NCBI GenBank assembly: GCA_946965045.2
Contig: OX337232.1
Location: forward strand, 372,001-436,000
From: Epithemia pelagica
Taxonomy: Eukaryota > Bacillariophyta > Bacillariophyceae > Surirellales > Surirellaceae
Direction of reading: 5' to 3'
Length of the DNA stretch: 64,000 bases
Shown in pieces: positions 21,041-32,400 of this stretch. The notes under the pieces were generated by a model. The model was given only the letters and a program-made list of their open reading frames with translations, did not search any database and was not told where the DNA came from. A program made the position numbers and the translations under genes. The first letter of the stretch is position 1; each line of letters begins with the position of its first letter.

Positions 21041-21861
21041 GATTGGTTCACAACTATAGACGAAGGTGGTCCATCTCCACCATGATCCGAAGCTGTCACA
21101 TTCGCCACATCTTGTTCCTGTTCTTTTTGGAAGAGCTGGGTCCGGCGGATTTGGGCCTCTTCAGCTTCGATTCCCAATTCCTCGTCATCCACACCTTCGC
21201 CTGCATCCACACGCGCACAGATTTCCTGCATAATATATTTGGCGCGTTTTACTTGTGGCGGGATGGAAGGATCGCCTGTAGGAACCTTCTTATTATGGAG
21301 GGAATTAAATTTCCTCCTGAGCGAATCCTTGTCTCGCTCGCGACCAGGGTGTTGTTTGTTGTACACCTCGGTTACACCGTCCCATTCATCTGATGAAGCA
21401 GGAAGACGGTCCTGTAGGATATCGAGTAAGGCATCCACCTCAGAGAATTGGTACGTAGGCCCTTTCGTACGACCTGCACCACCATTGCCACGGTGTTTAG
21501 GGACAACGGGTGGAGGTGGAGGTGGAGGAGGAGCTGCTGTCTTGGAGGCCTTCGGCTTCTTTGTCTTGGGGACTTGTTTCTTGTTCTTCTTCCTCTTCTC
21601 CTCTTGCTCTTGGATCTTGCGCTTGAGGGCAAGGCGAGGAGATTCTCGCCTGGTCACAAGAGCAGGTGCTTCTGACTCCGATGATGAGGAGGGAGAGTCG
21701 GGTTGTGCCACCTTTGCAGCATCTTGGCGTTGAACTTCCACCGAAACATCGATTGCATCTTCTTCTTGAGGAATGACTTCGTGGGAGGAAGGCATCATGG
21801 TTGAATCCTCTTCACTCGAGTCCGACTCCAACAAGGGTCGTCGGGAGTCTGCCACTTCCAT
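21013..21861 (-). CDS. Harbinger-associated Myb/SANT-like protein (DUF6818-like)
   Basis: A 282-residue protein. Acidic Ser-rich N-terminus, basic stretch (KRKIQEQEEKRKKNKK) likely acting in nuclear import, eight-Pro run, then a trihelix-like domain: FSEVDALLDILQ, WDGVTEVYNKQHP, DSLRRKFNSLHNKKVPTGDP. The TGDP..PP...AK phrase matches the DUF6818-type domain of stramenopile proteins. A coiled C-terminus follows. It is encoded inside the Harbinger TIRs and convergent with the transposase, the standard layout for the accessory DNA-binding protein. The ATG at 21861 gives the full domain order. Confidence 0.85.
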   Translation of the reverse strand: MEVADSRRPLLESDSSEEDSTMMPSSHEVIPQEEDAIDVSVEVQRQDAAKVAQPDSPSSSSESEAPALVTRRESPRLALKRKIQEQEEKRKKNKKQVPKTKKPKASKTAAPPPPPPPPVVPKHRGNGGAGRTKGPTYQFSEVDALLDILQDRLPASSDEWDGVTEVYNKQHPGRERDKDSLRRKFNSLHNKKVPTGDPSIPPQVKRAKYIMQEICARVDAGEGVDDEELGIEAEEAQIRRTQLFQKEQEQDVANVTASDHGGDGPPSSIVVNQSSRSNWKGR

Positions 21862-22153
21862 GGTGCAAGGGAATGTGGAGGGAAGGGGGAGGAGAGAGGT
21901 GTATCGAGGCTAGAACCTATCTGTTGGGGGAAACCAAAGACCAAAGTTGTATGTATTCATCAGATCTATATATTAAATAGAACACCAGCCGCTATCTTGC
22001 ATGCGTTGGGGATCTTGTGTTGTTGTTGTGTTTAGGTTTCTCGTTTGCTCGACGGGGCTGAGTGCCGAGCATTTTTGGTCTCCAAAATGAAACTAAAGAG
22101 GTTATGGGCCCAATGCATTTATGATTATGTCGGTCAGTTATGTTGTTATACTT

Positions 22154-22169
22154 GTTTCAGTAAGCACCC
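22154..22169 (-). repeat. Harbinger right terminal inverted repeat
   Basis: Exact reverse complement of 19444-19459; followed by the agt target-site duplication. Confidence 0.88.
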
Positions 22170-22172
22170 AGT

Positions 22173-22739
22173 GCAAACGTTGCTGCAACGACCAATGGTC
22201 TTGGACCAAACAGAGAAGGAAGAATCGAATTCAATTGTTGTCAATTGGCAAACAGACACACATTTCGGAGATACCGAAAAAGTGAGTCACGTACGATCCA
22301 TGATGGGTGAGCACCATCAACTGAGAGAAAGAAAAAGATACTTCTGGATCGGATGAATGGTGGTGGTTTCTGGTGTCCATGTAGAGTGTCGTCGAATCGA
22401 ATCGAGACTGACCCAAGTTCCTTCCCTCCATTGCCACAGAATTCTGAACACTAGTAGAACAATCGAGAGAAACCGAACCACCCACACACAAGAGAGTGGT
22501 ACGTACGTCCATTCTGTATTGTTTCTCGAGGCCCATTGGCATGTCTCCCGAATGAATCCTTGCTGGATGGATTCGACGTGACAACGACTGACCCCCCTCT
22601 GTCTGGTTGGTTGGTGTTCTGTGGTGTGTGTACGTGTGTCTCCACACACAGAGAGAGAGAGAGAGAGAGAAGGTTTGTCATTGAGGGTGCGACTCTCTAC
22701 TCGATTGCGGTAGTAGTAGTAGCGTCCCATCTTGGATGA
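22173..22739. other. Spacer and 5' leader of the NCS2 gene, with (GA)10
   Basis: No gene. A dinucleotide run of ten GA units lies at 22651-22670, about 70 bp before the NCS2 ATG, echoing the longer GA run before the eEF3 ATG. Confidence 0.5.
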
Positions 22740-25414
22740 ATGGTGGGAATCGCAGGGATGAGCCATTACGAACCGCCACCACTCGTCGGCGACCGACCAG
22801 CAACCATGGACACACCACCACCATCACATGAGCGTTCCTCCCGGATGGAGTGTGACTGCGGTTCCAACTGTCATTCCTTCCATCACCCGTTGCATCATTC
22901 TTTGTACAACAACAACAACGACGACGACAACAAGGTTCGGGTTGTGGCGGAACCTAGTAGGGGCGAGGAATTCACGACTGCGGCTGCTGCCGCATGGGAC
23001 AGTCCAGACTATGTTCCGACCATGCGAAACAAGGCCACCATTACTCTTCCCTTCCAGTCTGCTCCATCCGAGGACCATGATGATCACAGGAAAGAAGACA
23101 ATCAAGAAGTGAACCCACTGTTGCTTTCGCGAAGCAAACATTCTACCGAGACCACCACGACTGTAAACGAAGGGCTCCAACCACTAGCATCCCACCACGA
23201 AAACGATCATGATGACAATCCTCCTGAGATGGACCATGATGAGGATGATAATGGTCCCGACTATGAAGCCATGGCACGACGAAATGGTATGCACTATACC
23301 TTGACACAAGTCCCACCGTCCTTGTGGATTACCTTTTTGTTGGGTGGTCAACAATTCTTGACCATGTTGGGCAGTACCGTCTTGATTCCACTCGTGATTG
23401 TCCCACCCATGGGGGGAACACCGGCGCAAACGGCGCACGTGCTGGGGACCCTCCTGGTCGTGTCGGGTGTGGCCACCTTGTTGCAAACCTGTCTGGGCAA
23501 TCGATTGCCCATTGTGCAAGGAGGGAGCTTTACCTATTTGCCAGCCACGCTTGGGATTATCCGACATCCCCAACTCCAAACCATTGTCGATCCTCAAGAA
23601 CGATTGGAACAGTGTATGCAAGTCGTGTCGGGAGCATTCTTGGTACGTGCAAATCGAATGGGTCTTCTCGAGCGACAAGAGTCCATATAATGCTCGAGGG
23701 CCATGACGACAGGGACGAACCAGTGCTGACAATTTTTTGCTGTTGCTCATTGTTTTCTATTGGTTCTGTCACTCTGATTTGGTTCCTACGATTGTCTACG
23801 ATATCCATACGAATACAGGTGGTCGGTCTGGTCCAAATGACTCTGGGCTTTTCGGGTGTCATGATTCCCCTGTTGCGGTACATTTCTCCCGTGACGGTCG
23901 CCACGGGATTCTCGGCCGTGGGATTGGGATTGTACGCCTTGGGGTTTGCCAATGTGGCCTCTTGTTTTCCCATGGGGTTGACCATGATGGTCTTGACCAT
24001 TGGCTTGAGCAAAGGCACGAGTCGGGGTCGAACCAGCACTGGACGACAAGCACCATTGGAGATGACAACGACAAGTAGCAACAACAGTAGGCATGGTCAC
24101 CCCTCCCAACAAAAGAAGAAGCAAAAGAAGAGAAAAGCATCCAAATCGGTTCGGAGCAGCAGCATGTCACCTCAAGAGACGTTTCAAAGGGCACAGCCCT
24201 CCAAGCCAGGAACAAACCAAACCATGAAAGGTACCAATGCCATTTCCAATGACGATACCACGGCACATGCTGCTGCTTCTTCCACAAGGCCGTCAACAAT
24301 GGATTCCGTATGGAACATGATTGCCTTGGTTCCCATTTTGACCGCCATGGGATTGACGTGGTCCTTGAGTGGTCTCTTGACGGCCGCCTCGGTCTGGGAA
24401 CCCGGTCATGCCTGTCGCACCGATTCGGCCCGACAATTGTGGTCCGAAGCACCCCTCTTTCGCATTCCCTATCCAGGACAATGGAAGGGATTCCGGTTTG
24501 AATCCTATGGTACGTACGTATCGCGCAATCACGCGAATGGCAGTGACATGCGACAACTCTCTGACTTTTGCTCTTCTTTTTGTGAATGCCTTCCTCTCGA
24601 TTGTTTGTCCTGGATAGCCATTGTGCCCATGTTGGGCGGTATGATCGCCAGCATGATTGAATCCGTGGGAGATTATTATTCCTGTGCCAAACTCTCGGGT
24701 GCGCCGCCACCTCCACCTCCCATTATTTGTCGAGGATTGGCCATGGAAGGCATGGGTGCCATTGTGGCTGGATTGCTGGGAAGTGGATCCGGGACCACCT
24801 CGTAAAGTGAAAATGTGGGCGCCATTGCCTTGACACGGGTGGGATCGCGTGTCGTGGTTCAAATGGCGGCGGCGACCATGATTGTCTTGGGTCTGTGGGG
24901 CAAGGTGACGGCCCTCTTGGCCGCCTTGCCGACTGGGATTGTCGGAGGCATGTACTGTGTCGTGTTTGCCGTCATTTTGGCGACGGGGCTGTCCAATCTC
25001 CAATACGTGTCCCTCACGGATGCCGCACCCATTCAAGGGAACAATGCGCCTCGAAACCTATTTATTATTGGATTTGCCCTCTTCAATGCCTTGTCCATTG
25101 CGGGACCCGGAGGGTACTTTTCCCATGAGTTGCTTCCCCCTGAAACCGAACTGACCATGGGGGAGGAACCAGTCTTGTCCAACCACAATCCCTTTGGTGA
25201 CAGCCATGGTGGTCGAATTGCCTATTCGATTTGTAGCAGTCCCATGATTATGGCCCTCTTGATTGCCCTTGTCTTGGACAATCTCATTCCAGGAACACGG
25301 CAGGAACGAGGCTTGGACTCCTGGAACCAAGTGGATTCGCAGCATTCCTCCAATCTACTACTGCGACGACAATACCAACAAGCCTATGGCTTGCCACGGG
25401 CGTACTGGGTTTGA
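22740..25414 (+). pseudogene. NCS2 (NAT) nucleobase/ascorbate-type transporter with in-frame nonsense codon
   Basis: A proton- or sodium-coupled nucleobase transporter of the NAT/NCS2 family. Exons: 22740-23642, 23819-24509, 24618-25414 (introns 176 and 108 nt; the second is divisible by three and also reads open). After a roughly 180-residue hydrophilic N-terminus come the family motifs: LLGGQQFLTMLGSTVLIPL, VQGGSFTYLPA, SPVTVATGFSAVGLG, and ESVGDYYSCAKLSGAPPPP. The TAA at 24803-24805 falls where the family has Tyr in GTTSYSENVG; four codons later the NAT signature ENVGAIALTR is intact and in the same frame, and the remaining membrane helices run to 25414. One point change therefore breaks an otherwise conserved gene. 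Either a recent pseudogene, a null allele, or a base error. Confidence 0.85.
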
Positions 25415-26231
25415 TGGGACGTTCGGTGGGTGTGGTGGGTGTCGGCAGTAGTGTACCCGGGGTCTCGTCGTCGTCGTCGGCGGCCTTGTCGTCGTCGGCC
25501 TTGTCATCATCGAGTGCCACGACTCGAGAAGAGGATTGTCTGGAATCTCCTTCCACGTTGTTACCGTCCCACAAACACGGATGGTACGATCCGGAAGGTC
25601 AACCGGCATGACAGACGCACCACACTTGGAGCCCAACTGCAGGCAGTTTCCATGGAGAGATGCTTTGAGACGCGTCCTCTCTGGTTGGGAGGGTTTTTAT
25701 TCTCGTGGTGGTGGTCGCAATTTCCAGGAAATCTCCGACAGGAGCACGGGACTGACATTCCTCCACCCCAATTCTGGAAACGGAACACTGCGCTATCGAT
25801 TGGAAACGAGGCGATCCTTGCTAGCATAGAAGCATCAGTTTCAGAAATGTACATAGTATTCCTATAGACGGCTAAAAGATATATACAGTTGGGTTGTTTT
25901 CTGTCATGGATGATACGAAGTCGAGCAGACCAATCCAAGTTTAGATGGAAGCGTCATTTCATAGAAACTAAAACCGGGACAGTCTACGTATGTTTTAGAA
26001 CATTTCACCGATCCCTAGCTAGCTTCAATGGATAAATCGTCCTTGGGACGCAGGTGAATCGCTGATAAAGGGTCGCGCATTATTTCCTATGCCATCAAAA
26101 AAAGTCTGTCGTCATTTTGGTTGTCGTGTGCGTGGTTGGTGGTTGGACGCCATTGTGATACGTTTGTGAGCTCCAGACCAACCCCCTCTGAGATTCTCTG
26201 TACACCATTGCCGAAAGACCATTGATTCATT

Positions 26232-26236
<5 letters not shown>
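25415..26236. other. Spacer between NCS2 and eEF3 copy B
   Basis: Contains Ser-codon runs just after the NCS2 stop but no supported gene. I looked here for an exon encoding the HEAT-repeat N-terminus of eEF3 and saw none. Confidence 0.5.

Positions 26237-26284
<48 letters not shown>
26237..26284. repeat. (GA)24 microsatellite in the eEF3 5' leader
   Basis: 48 bases of uninterrupted GA ending 20 bp before the ATG at 26305. A purine tract this close to the start is likely transcribed and may vary in length between alleles. Confidence 0.95.
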
Positions 26285-26288
<4 letters not shown>

Positions 26289-26304
26289 GAGAATCTGGAA
26301 CAAA

Positions 26305-29044
26305 ATGACCTTGTTGGATCCACCGCTTACGATTTTGCAATTGTTGCATCAATCCCTGGTCCCTGGAGACCCAAGCACCAAGGCAACCGCGACGACGACA
26401 GAGAATGATGACAAGACGAGTGGTGAGGACGAAGAAGTCTTGTCCTATGTGGCGTTTTTGGCGGCTGGATTGGCCGAAGCCAATGAATTTGATCCCTCTG
26501 TATGGAGCAATGTCTTGACACCCTACTTGCAACCCGACGATCCCACCCTGTCCACCAGCACCAGCAGCGCTCCGTCGGTCGATCCATCCACTATTGTGGA
26601 AACCTTTCGTCAAGCCACGGAACGTGCCTTTGTCAAGGTGGATGAGGATGAATCGGTGGGTGGTGACGACGAGGAAGGCGTCGAGGAAATTTGTAATATT
26701 CGCTTCAATTTGGCCTATGGAGGCAAAATTTTGTTGCATCAAACCAAATTGCGCTTGTTGCGGGGTCGTCGCTATGCCTTGGTGGGTCAGAACGGGGTCG
26801 GTAAAACCACACTCATGAATGCCATTAATACGGGCAAATTAGAAGGATGGCCGGCCGATGAATTAACGACCGCCTATGTCGATTCCGGTTCCAACGTCGA
26901 TCCCGATCATGAAGCCCAAATTGTCATTCAATACATTATGGATTCCTGTCCCCAACGTACCAAGGAAGAATGTGTGGCCAAAATGCAAGAATTGGACTTT
27001 ACCGATGAAATGTTGGAGGGGAACATTGGAGCCCTGTCGGGTGGGTGGCAAATGAAAATGAGATTGGTACGAGCCGTGTAAGTATACTATTGTATCTAGT
27101 GTCGGTTGTCGTTGAGGATCGGGCGATGCAAAGTGTGTCCCAATGGAGCTGTACCTGTTGGCGAAAATTAGTTCATGTCTTATGGGTGGGTCTGTTTTCA
27201 TTCACATTTTGTCTTGTGCATGTTCTGTCTTGTCACACAGTTTGATCAACCCGGATATTTATCTCATGGACGAACCGACCAATCACTTGAGTAAATCGGC
27301 GATTGAATGGATTACCAATTACTTGTTGACCTTGACGCATCAAACCGTGGTGATTGTCAGTCACGACACGACCTTTTTGGAAAATGTGTGTACCGATGTC
27401 ATTCATTACGAACAACGCGATGTCTGGGGCCCCTACCGTCGCTTGGTCCATTACAAGACCAAAATGTCGGAATTTGTCCAGCTGCAACCCCAAGCCAAGC
27501 ATTACTTTGAATTGGCCACGACCGATCAAGTCAAGTATGTGTTTCCCGAACCGGGACGACTGGAGGGAGTCAAGACTTCGACGCAAAAGTTTTTGGAAAT
27601 GGAACGAGTCAATTTCCGGTATCCCGGACGAGAACGCAATACCTTGACCAACATTCATTTGAAAATGACCCTGTCGTCTCGCGTCGTCGTGTACGTATAC
27701 TGGACCAATCGCCAGTGCCTCTTTTCGTCCTGCTTGATTTATGATCTCACACTTTCTGATCAATCCTTGCTCTCTTCTGTACCTCTTTTTACGTTTCGTC
27801 CTTGGGCAACGGACTCTACCACGTTCCAGATTGGGTGCCAATGGTGCAGGAAAGACCACCTTGATTAAAATGATTGTCGGAGAAACGATTCCGAGCAACT
27901 TGGGCGAATGCAAATTTCACATTCATCCCAATTTACGCATTGCCTATGTAGCCCAACATGCCTTTGCCCATGTGGAACATCACATGGAATCCAGTCCTGT
28001 CTCGTACATTCAATGGCGATTCAAGGATGGCTGGGATCGGGAAAAGTTGGAATCCGAAGCCTTTCGCATTACGCCCGAAGAACAGGCCATTATGGATGAT
28101 TTTGGTTTGGAAGATATTTGGAGTCGTCGTATGCGCGGCGGTAAATTGGAGTATGAAGTCAAGAAACGCAATGTGCCGGAAAAGGACAATAAGTATTACA
28201 GTCGCGATGAATTGTTGGCCATGGGCTTGGAGCATTTGATTAAACAAACGGATGAAAAGATTGCGTCTCGGGAAGCCGGATTGGATTTACGTCCCGTGAC
28301 CACGACGGAAATTCAAGGTCATTTGGATGGCTTTGGGTTGCCCCAAGAATTTGGAACCTATGGGAAAATTCGTGGTTTGTCGGGTGGACAAAAGGTCAAG
28401 TTGGTCTTGGCGGCAGCCTTTTGGACCGTACCGCATTTGGTCATTTTGGATGAACCCACCAACTATTTGGTACGTTACCGCAGGGTGTTGTTGCATATCT
28501 TTTGTGTGTGTGTGTGTGTCTGCATTGTGGTCCGAGTCCCATCTCATGGATCCTGTTTGTTTGGTTGGTTTCTCTGTATGAATCTTTTTGTGTGGCGTTT
28601 CTCTCTCGGTCATAGGATCGCGAAAACTTGGGAGCTTTGAGTAAGGCCTTGAACGAATGGGGTGGTGCCGTGTTGATGATTTCGCACAATGAAGAATTTT
28701 ATTCCAGTGTCTGCAAGGAGGAATGGCAATTGGTCAATGGTGAATTGTCCATTCAAGGCGTTTCGGACGAACGCGAAATGAAGGCTGTGGCGCGCAAAAA
28801 GAAACAAGCCAAGGAAGAGTCGGACGAACAAGTGTTGGAAAAGGCGGGTGGGAATACCAATACCGATGGCGATCGCTACAAGGATGCGACGGTGAATTTT
28901 TGGGGCCAAACCGTCTCCAAAAAGGAAGCCCGATCGTACGAAAAGGCCAAGAAAAAGGGCGATGTCGAAACCATGCGCAAAGTCTTGCAAATCCCCAAGG
29001 GCAAAATCATGCCTGGATACGAAGAGTTGGGGGATGGCAATTAA
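26305..29044 (+). CDS. eEF3-like ABC ATPase, copy B (complete)
   Basis: Four exons, 26305-27077, 27241-27690, 27830-28469 and 28616-29044, join in frame to 763 residues. NBD1: Walker A GQNGVGKT (161-168), signature LSGGWQ (244-249), Walker B MDEPTNHL (Asp268, Glu269). NBD2: Walker A GANGAGKT (410-417), chromodomain-like insertion about 495-570, signature LSGGQK (591-596), Walker B DEPTNYLD. A Lys-rich C-terminus follows. This matches fungal eEF3 from the four-helix region onward, but the roughly 300-residue HEAT-repeat domain is absent, so the protein is shorter than the 1044-residue yeast factor. The residue after NHL in NBD1 is Ser instead of the usual D-loop Asp. Expected role is ATP-driven clearance of the ribosomal E site. 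Confidence 0.92.
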
Positions 29045-29442
29045 GAAATAGCTTGCGCACCGAGAGTCGTGTTGTCGAGACAGTGCGGCCATGGTGGACC
29101 CATGAGGTGTGTTGTTTGTGAAAGCGCCTGGACAGAGGAGAACAAGCAACTGATTTATACATTCTTGGTTCTCCCTAAAATGAATATAGGATGAGATAAA
29201 TGGTTATGTCTTTGGATTGGAATACGATCTAGACTTCTCTGGCGGAAGAAGTCCAACCTACTGGAGCATAGATTGGGTCATCACGACGCCTCTAGCTATT
29301 TATGCTACCCATAGTAGGATCACGACTTTGGGATGGGAGTCGCACGCGCGGTCGCTGTCACGCACCCACACACCGCGTCGTCGCCACCATTTCAAATTCT
29401 CAACCCAAATAACCGAAGAGAAACCCTCTGGACCAGCAAAAC

Positions 29443-32400
29443 ATGTCAGAGAATCCAGACGACCCAAATCAAGCATCTACAGCTGCGGCATTACAAGTCG
29501 ACGAGGCTGGAGGTGGCGGTCGAGGTGGACGAGGTGGACGAGGCGGCGGACGAGGTGGTGGTCGAGGAAGAGGACGAGGAGGAAGAGCAGGGGGGCGAGG
29601 AAGAGGAAGAGGAGGGCGAGGTGGTGGTCGTCGTCCTTCGAATAATACCAAAGAAGAAGGGCTGTCGGCTGGACAAAAACAAGAACATGCTTCTGAATCG
29701 GACACACCAGAAAGTTCCCCTGCTGATACGAATCCTCCAGCCACTAACAACAATAACAACAACGACAAACAAGCATCTCCCGGAGGACGAGGTGGACGGG
29801 GGAGAGGTGGTCGAGGATCGTTCCAACAACAACAACATCGCGGTGGTGGTCGTGGAAGAGGTGGAAGAGGACGAGGACGAACCGACTCTGCACACGAATC
29901 TGCCACTACGGAGGATTCAGCAGAGGAGGAGAAGAATCAAGAGCAACCAATGGATGCCAACAGCAACAACGACAACAACAAGGGCGAGCCAAGCGGTAAA
30001 ATGACCAGCGGACGAGGACGAGGCCAGGAACGACGGGGTCCAGGACGAGGCAGAGGACGAGGGAGAGGATCACAGAATAAGAATCGCCATACAGAACAGG
30101 ACAATGCTCCAGATACCGACGAACCAACAACCGAACCAGATGCAACTATTACCGAGACTCTGACAGAGCAACCAAAGGACACGCAAACCAAACAAGAAAG
30201 CAACAACAACAACAACAACAAGAACAGTCAATCCAACAATGCGAACAAGAACAAGAATCAGTCCAAGGGCAAGAAACATCAAAACAATGCAACTCGAGGA
30301 AAAAATGGACAACAAGAAAACGAACAAGACCCCAGAAATGCTACGATCCCTCCTCCGGAAAACACCAATAATAACAAGAATCTCCCAAAGGATAAGCAGC
30401 AGGACCGGTCCAACAACAACAATAAGAAGAATAACAACCAACGCAACCAAGATGGACCAAAGGGGAACAACAGCAAGAACAACAACAAAAATCAGAATAA
30501 CCGCAGTGACAAAGGTCCTAGTGCACCCTCGGTTCCCCCTTCTCAGTCGCAACAAACGAGTGATATCAATTACGGTCGAGGCCAGTCCATTACCATTTTG
30601 CATGTGGCGGAAAAGCCCAGTATTGCCCAATCCATTGCGGCAGGATTGTCTTCTGGTTCAACATCGCGCTCTCGCGGTGGCAAATCCCTGCCGGTGCACG
30701 ACGTGACGGGTCCCTCCTTTCCCAAAGCGCCTCACGCCGCCACCTGTCATCATCGCATTACCAGTGTCGCCGGTCATGTCTATGCCTTGGAATTTACTTC
30801 GGAATTCCAATCCTGGGATTCGGTCGACCCCGCCGAACTCTTTACGGCCCGAACCGTCCAAAAGGCCCAACAGGGCAGTGTCGTCAAGCATTTGCAAACC
30901 GAGGCCCGCAATGTCGATTTTATCGTCTTGTGGATGGACTGTGATCGCGAAGGGGAAAACATCAATTTTGAAGTCTTGAATATTTGTCAAAGTCTCATGA
31001 AAGCCAATACTAGCAACAAGAGTGAATTGTCCAATTACGACCGGGTCTATCGAGCCTACTTTTCCGCCATTACGCCGTCCGATATTCAAAAAGCCTACAA
31101 ATCCTTGGGCAAACCCGATCGCAATCAAGCCTTGTCGGTCGATGCCCGACAAGAATTGGATCTCAAGGTGGGTGTGGCCTTTTCTCGATTCCAAACGCGG
31201 TACTTTCAAGGTCGGTACGGCGATTTGGACAGTACCGTCCTGAGTTATGGCCCCTGTCAAACACCAACCCTTGGATTTTGCGTGCAACGACACATTGATA
31301 TTGAAACCTTCAAGCCGGAACCCTATTGGACCTTGGAATTGGCCATGATCAAACGAGGTCGATCCCTCAAGGCCACCTGGGATTATGGACGATCCTTTCA
31401 ACGGAATCGAGTCCAACAAATGGTCGATCAAGCCTTGAACAATGATGATGATGGCAGCACGCCCATGGCCAAGGTCACAAGTGTCGTGACCAAGGAAAAG
31501 AAACAAGGACGGCCCATTCCGCTCAACACGGTCGCCTTACTCAAGGCCTGTAGCAAGGCCTTGGGCATTGGTCCCCATGCCGCCATGCAAACGGCCGAAC
31601 GCTTGTATTTGAGTGGCTACTTGTCCTATCCTCGGACTGAATCGACCGCCTATCCGAAATCCTTTGATATCAAGGGCATGTTGCAACAACAAACGTCCGA
31701 TCATCGATGGGGCTCCCATGTTCGACAATTATTGTCGTCCGGAGACACGGTCAAGGCCCGCGGTGGAGTCGATATGGGCGATCATCCACCCATTACTCCC
31801 TGCAAGGCGGCTCGGGAACATGAATTGAGTGGAGACATGGCACGGATTTATGAATTTGTCGTTCGACATTGCATTGCCTCGGTCAGTCCCGATGCCGTTT
31901 GGAAATCCACCAAGGTCCAATTTGCGATTGAACGTTTGGGGGGACCCAAAGATGTCAAGGGAAGCTTTACCTTGCAAGGAAAAGAGTTGGTCTCGCCGGG
32001 ATTTTTGAGTATTCTCATGCATCGAGAATACAATGATGCGGCGGACGACGACGATGACGACGTGGGAGATGAGCAAGAAGGAACCATTCCAGAATTTGTC
32101 CAAGGGGAATGCATTCCCCTGTCAAATGCCGGCAATACAAAGGCGGGAACGAGTGATTCCAAAGTGACCATGACCGTTGCGACGGGCACCGGTATGGCGC
32201 GAGGAAGTCTCAACATTAAGGAACGCATGACGACAGCGCCCGGCTATTTGACCGAATCGGAATTGATTGGGAAAATGGAAAAACATGGGATTGGTACCGA
32301 TGCGAGTATTCCCACACACATTCAAAACATTCAGAATCGCAAGTACTGCACTTTGGAAAGTGGTCGTCGACTGGTACCGTCGAAATTGGGATTGGTGTTG

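Larger units (their letters stand above)
19444..22169. mobile_element. Complete PIF/Harbinger DNA transposon
   Basis: A 2726-bp element bounded by terminal inverted repeats: the left end gggtgcttactgaaac at 19444-19459 is matched exactly in reverse complement at 22154-22169, with similarity continuing inward with a 1-nt gap (taagta / aagta). The bases agt flank both ends (19441-19443 and 22170-22172), a 3-bp target duplication as expected for this superfamily. It encodes the two usual proteins, a DDE transposase (plus) and a Myb/SANT-like partner (minus), convergently arranged. Both are intact, so the element may be autonomous. Confidence 0.9.

Noticed and set aside
24293-25036. Long open frame on the minus strand opposite the NCS2 gene
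   Set aside because: It mirrors the codon pattern of a strongly conserved transporter exon on the plus strand and shows no family resemblance.
26087-26323. Minus-strand frame with long Leu-Ser runs opposite the eEF3 start
   Set aside because: It is the (GA)24 microsatellite read as codons.
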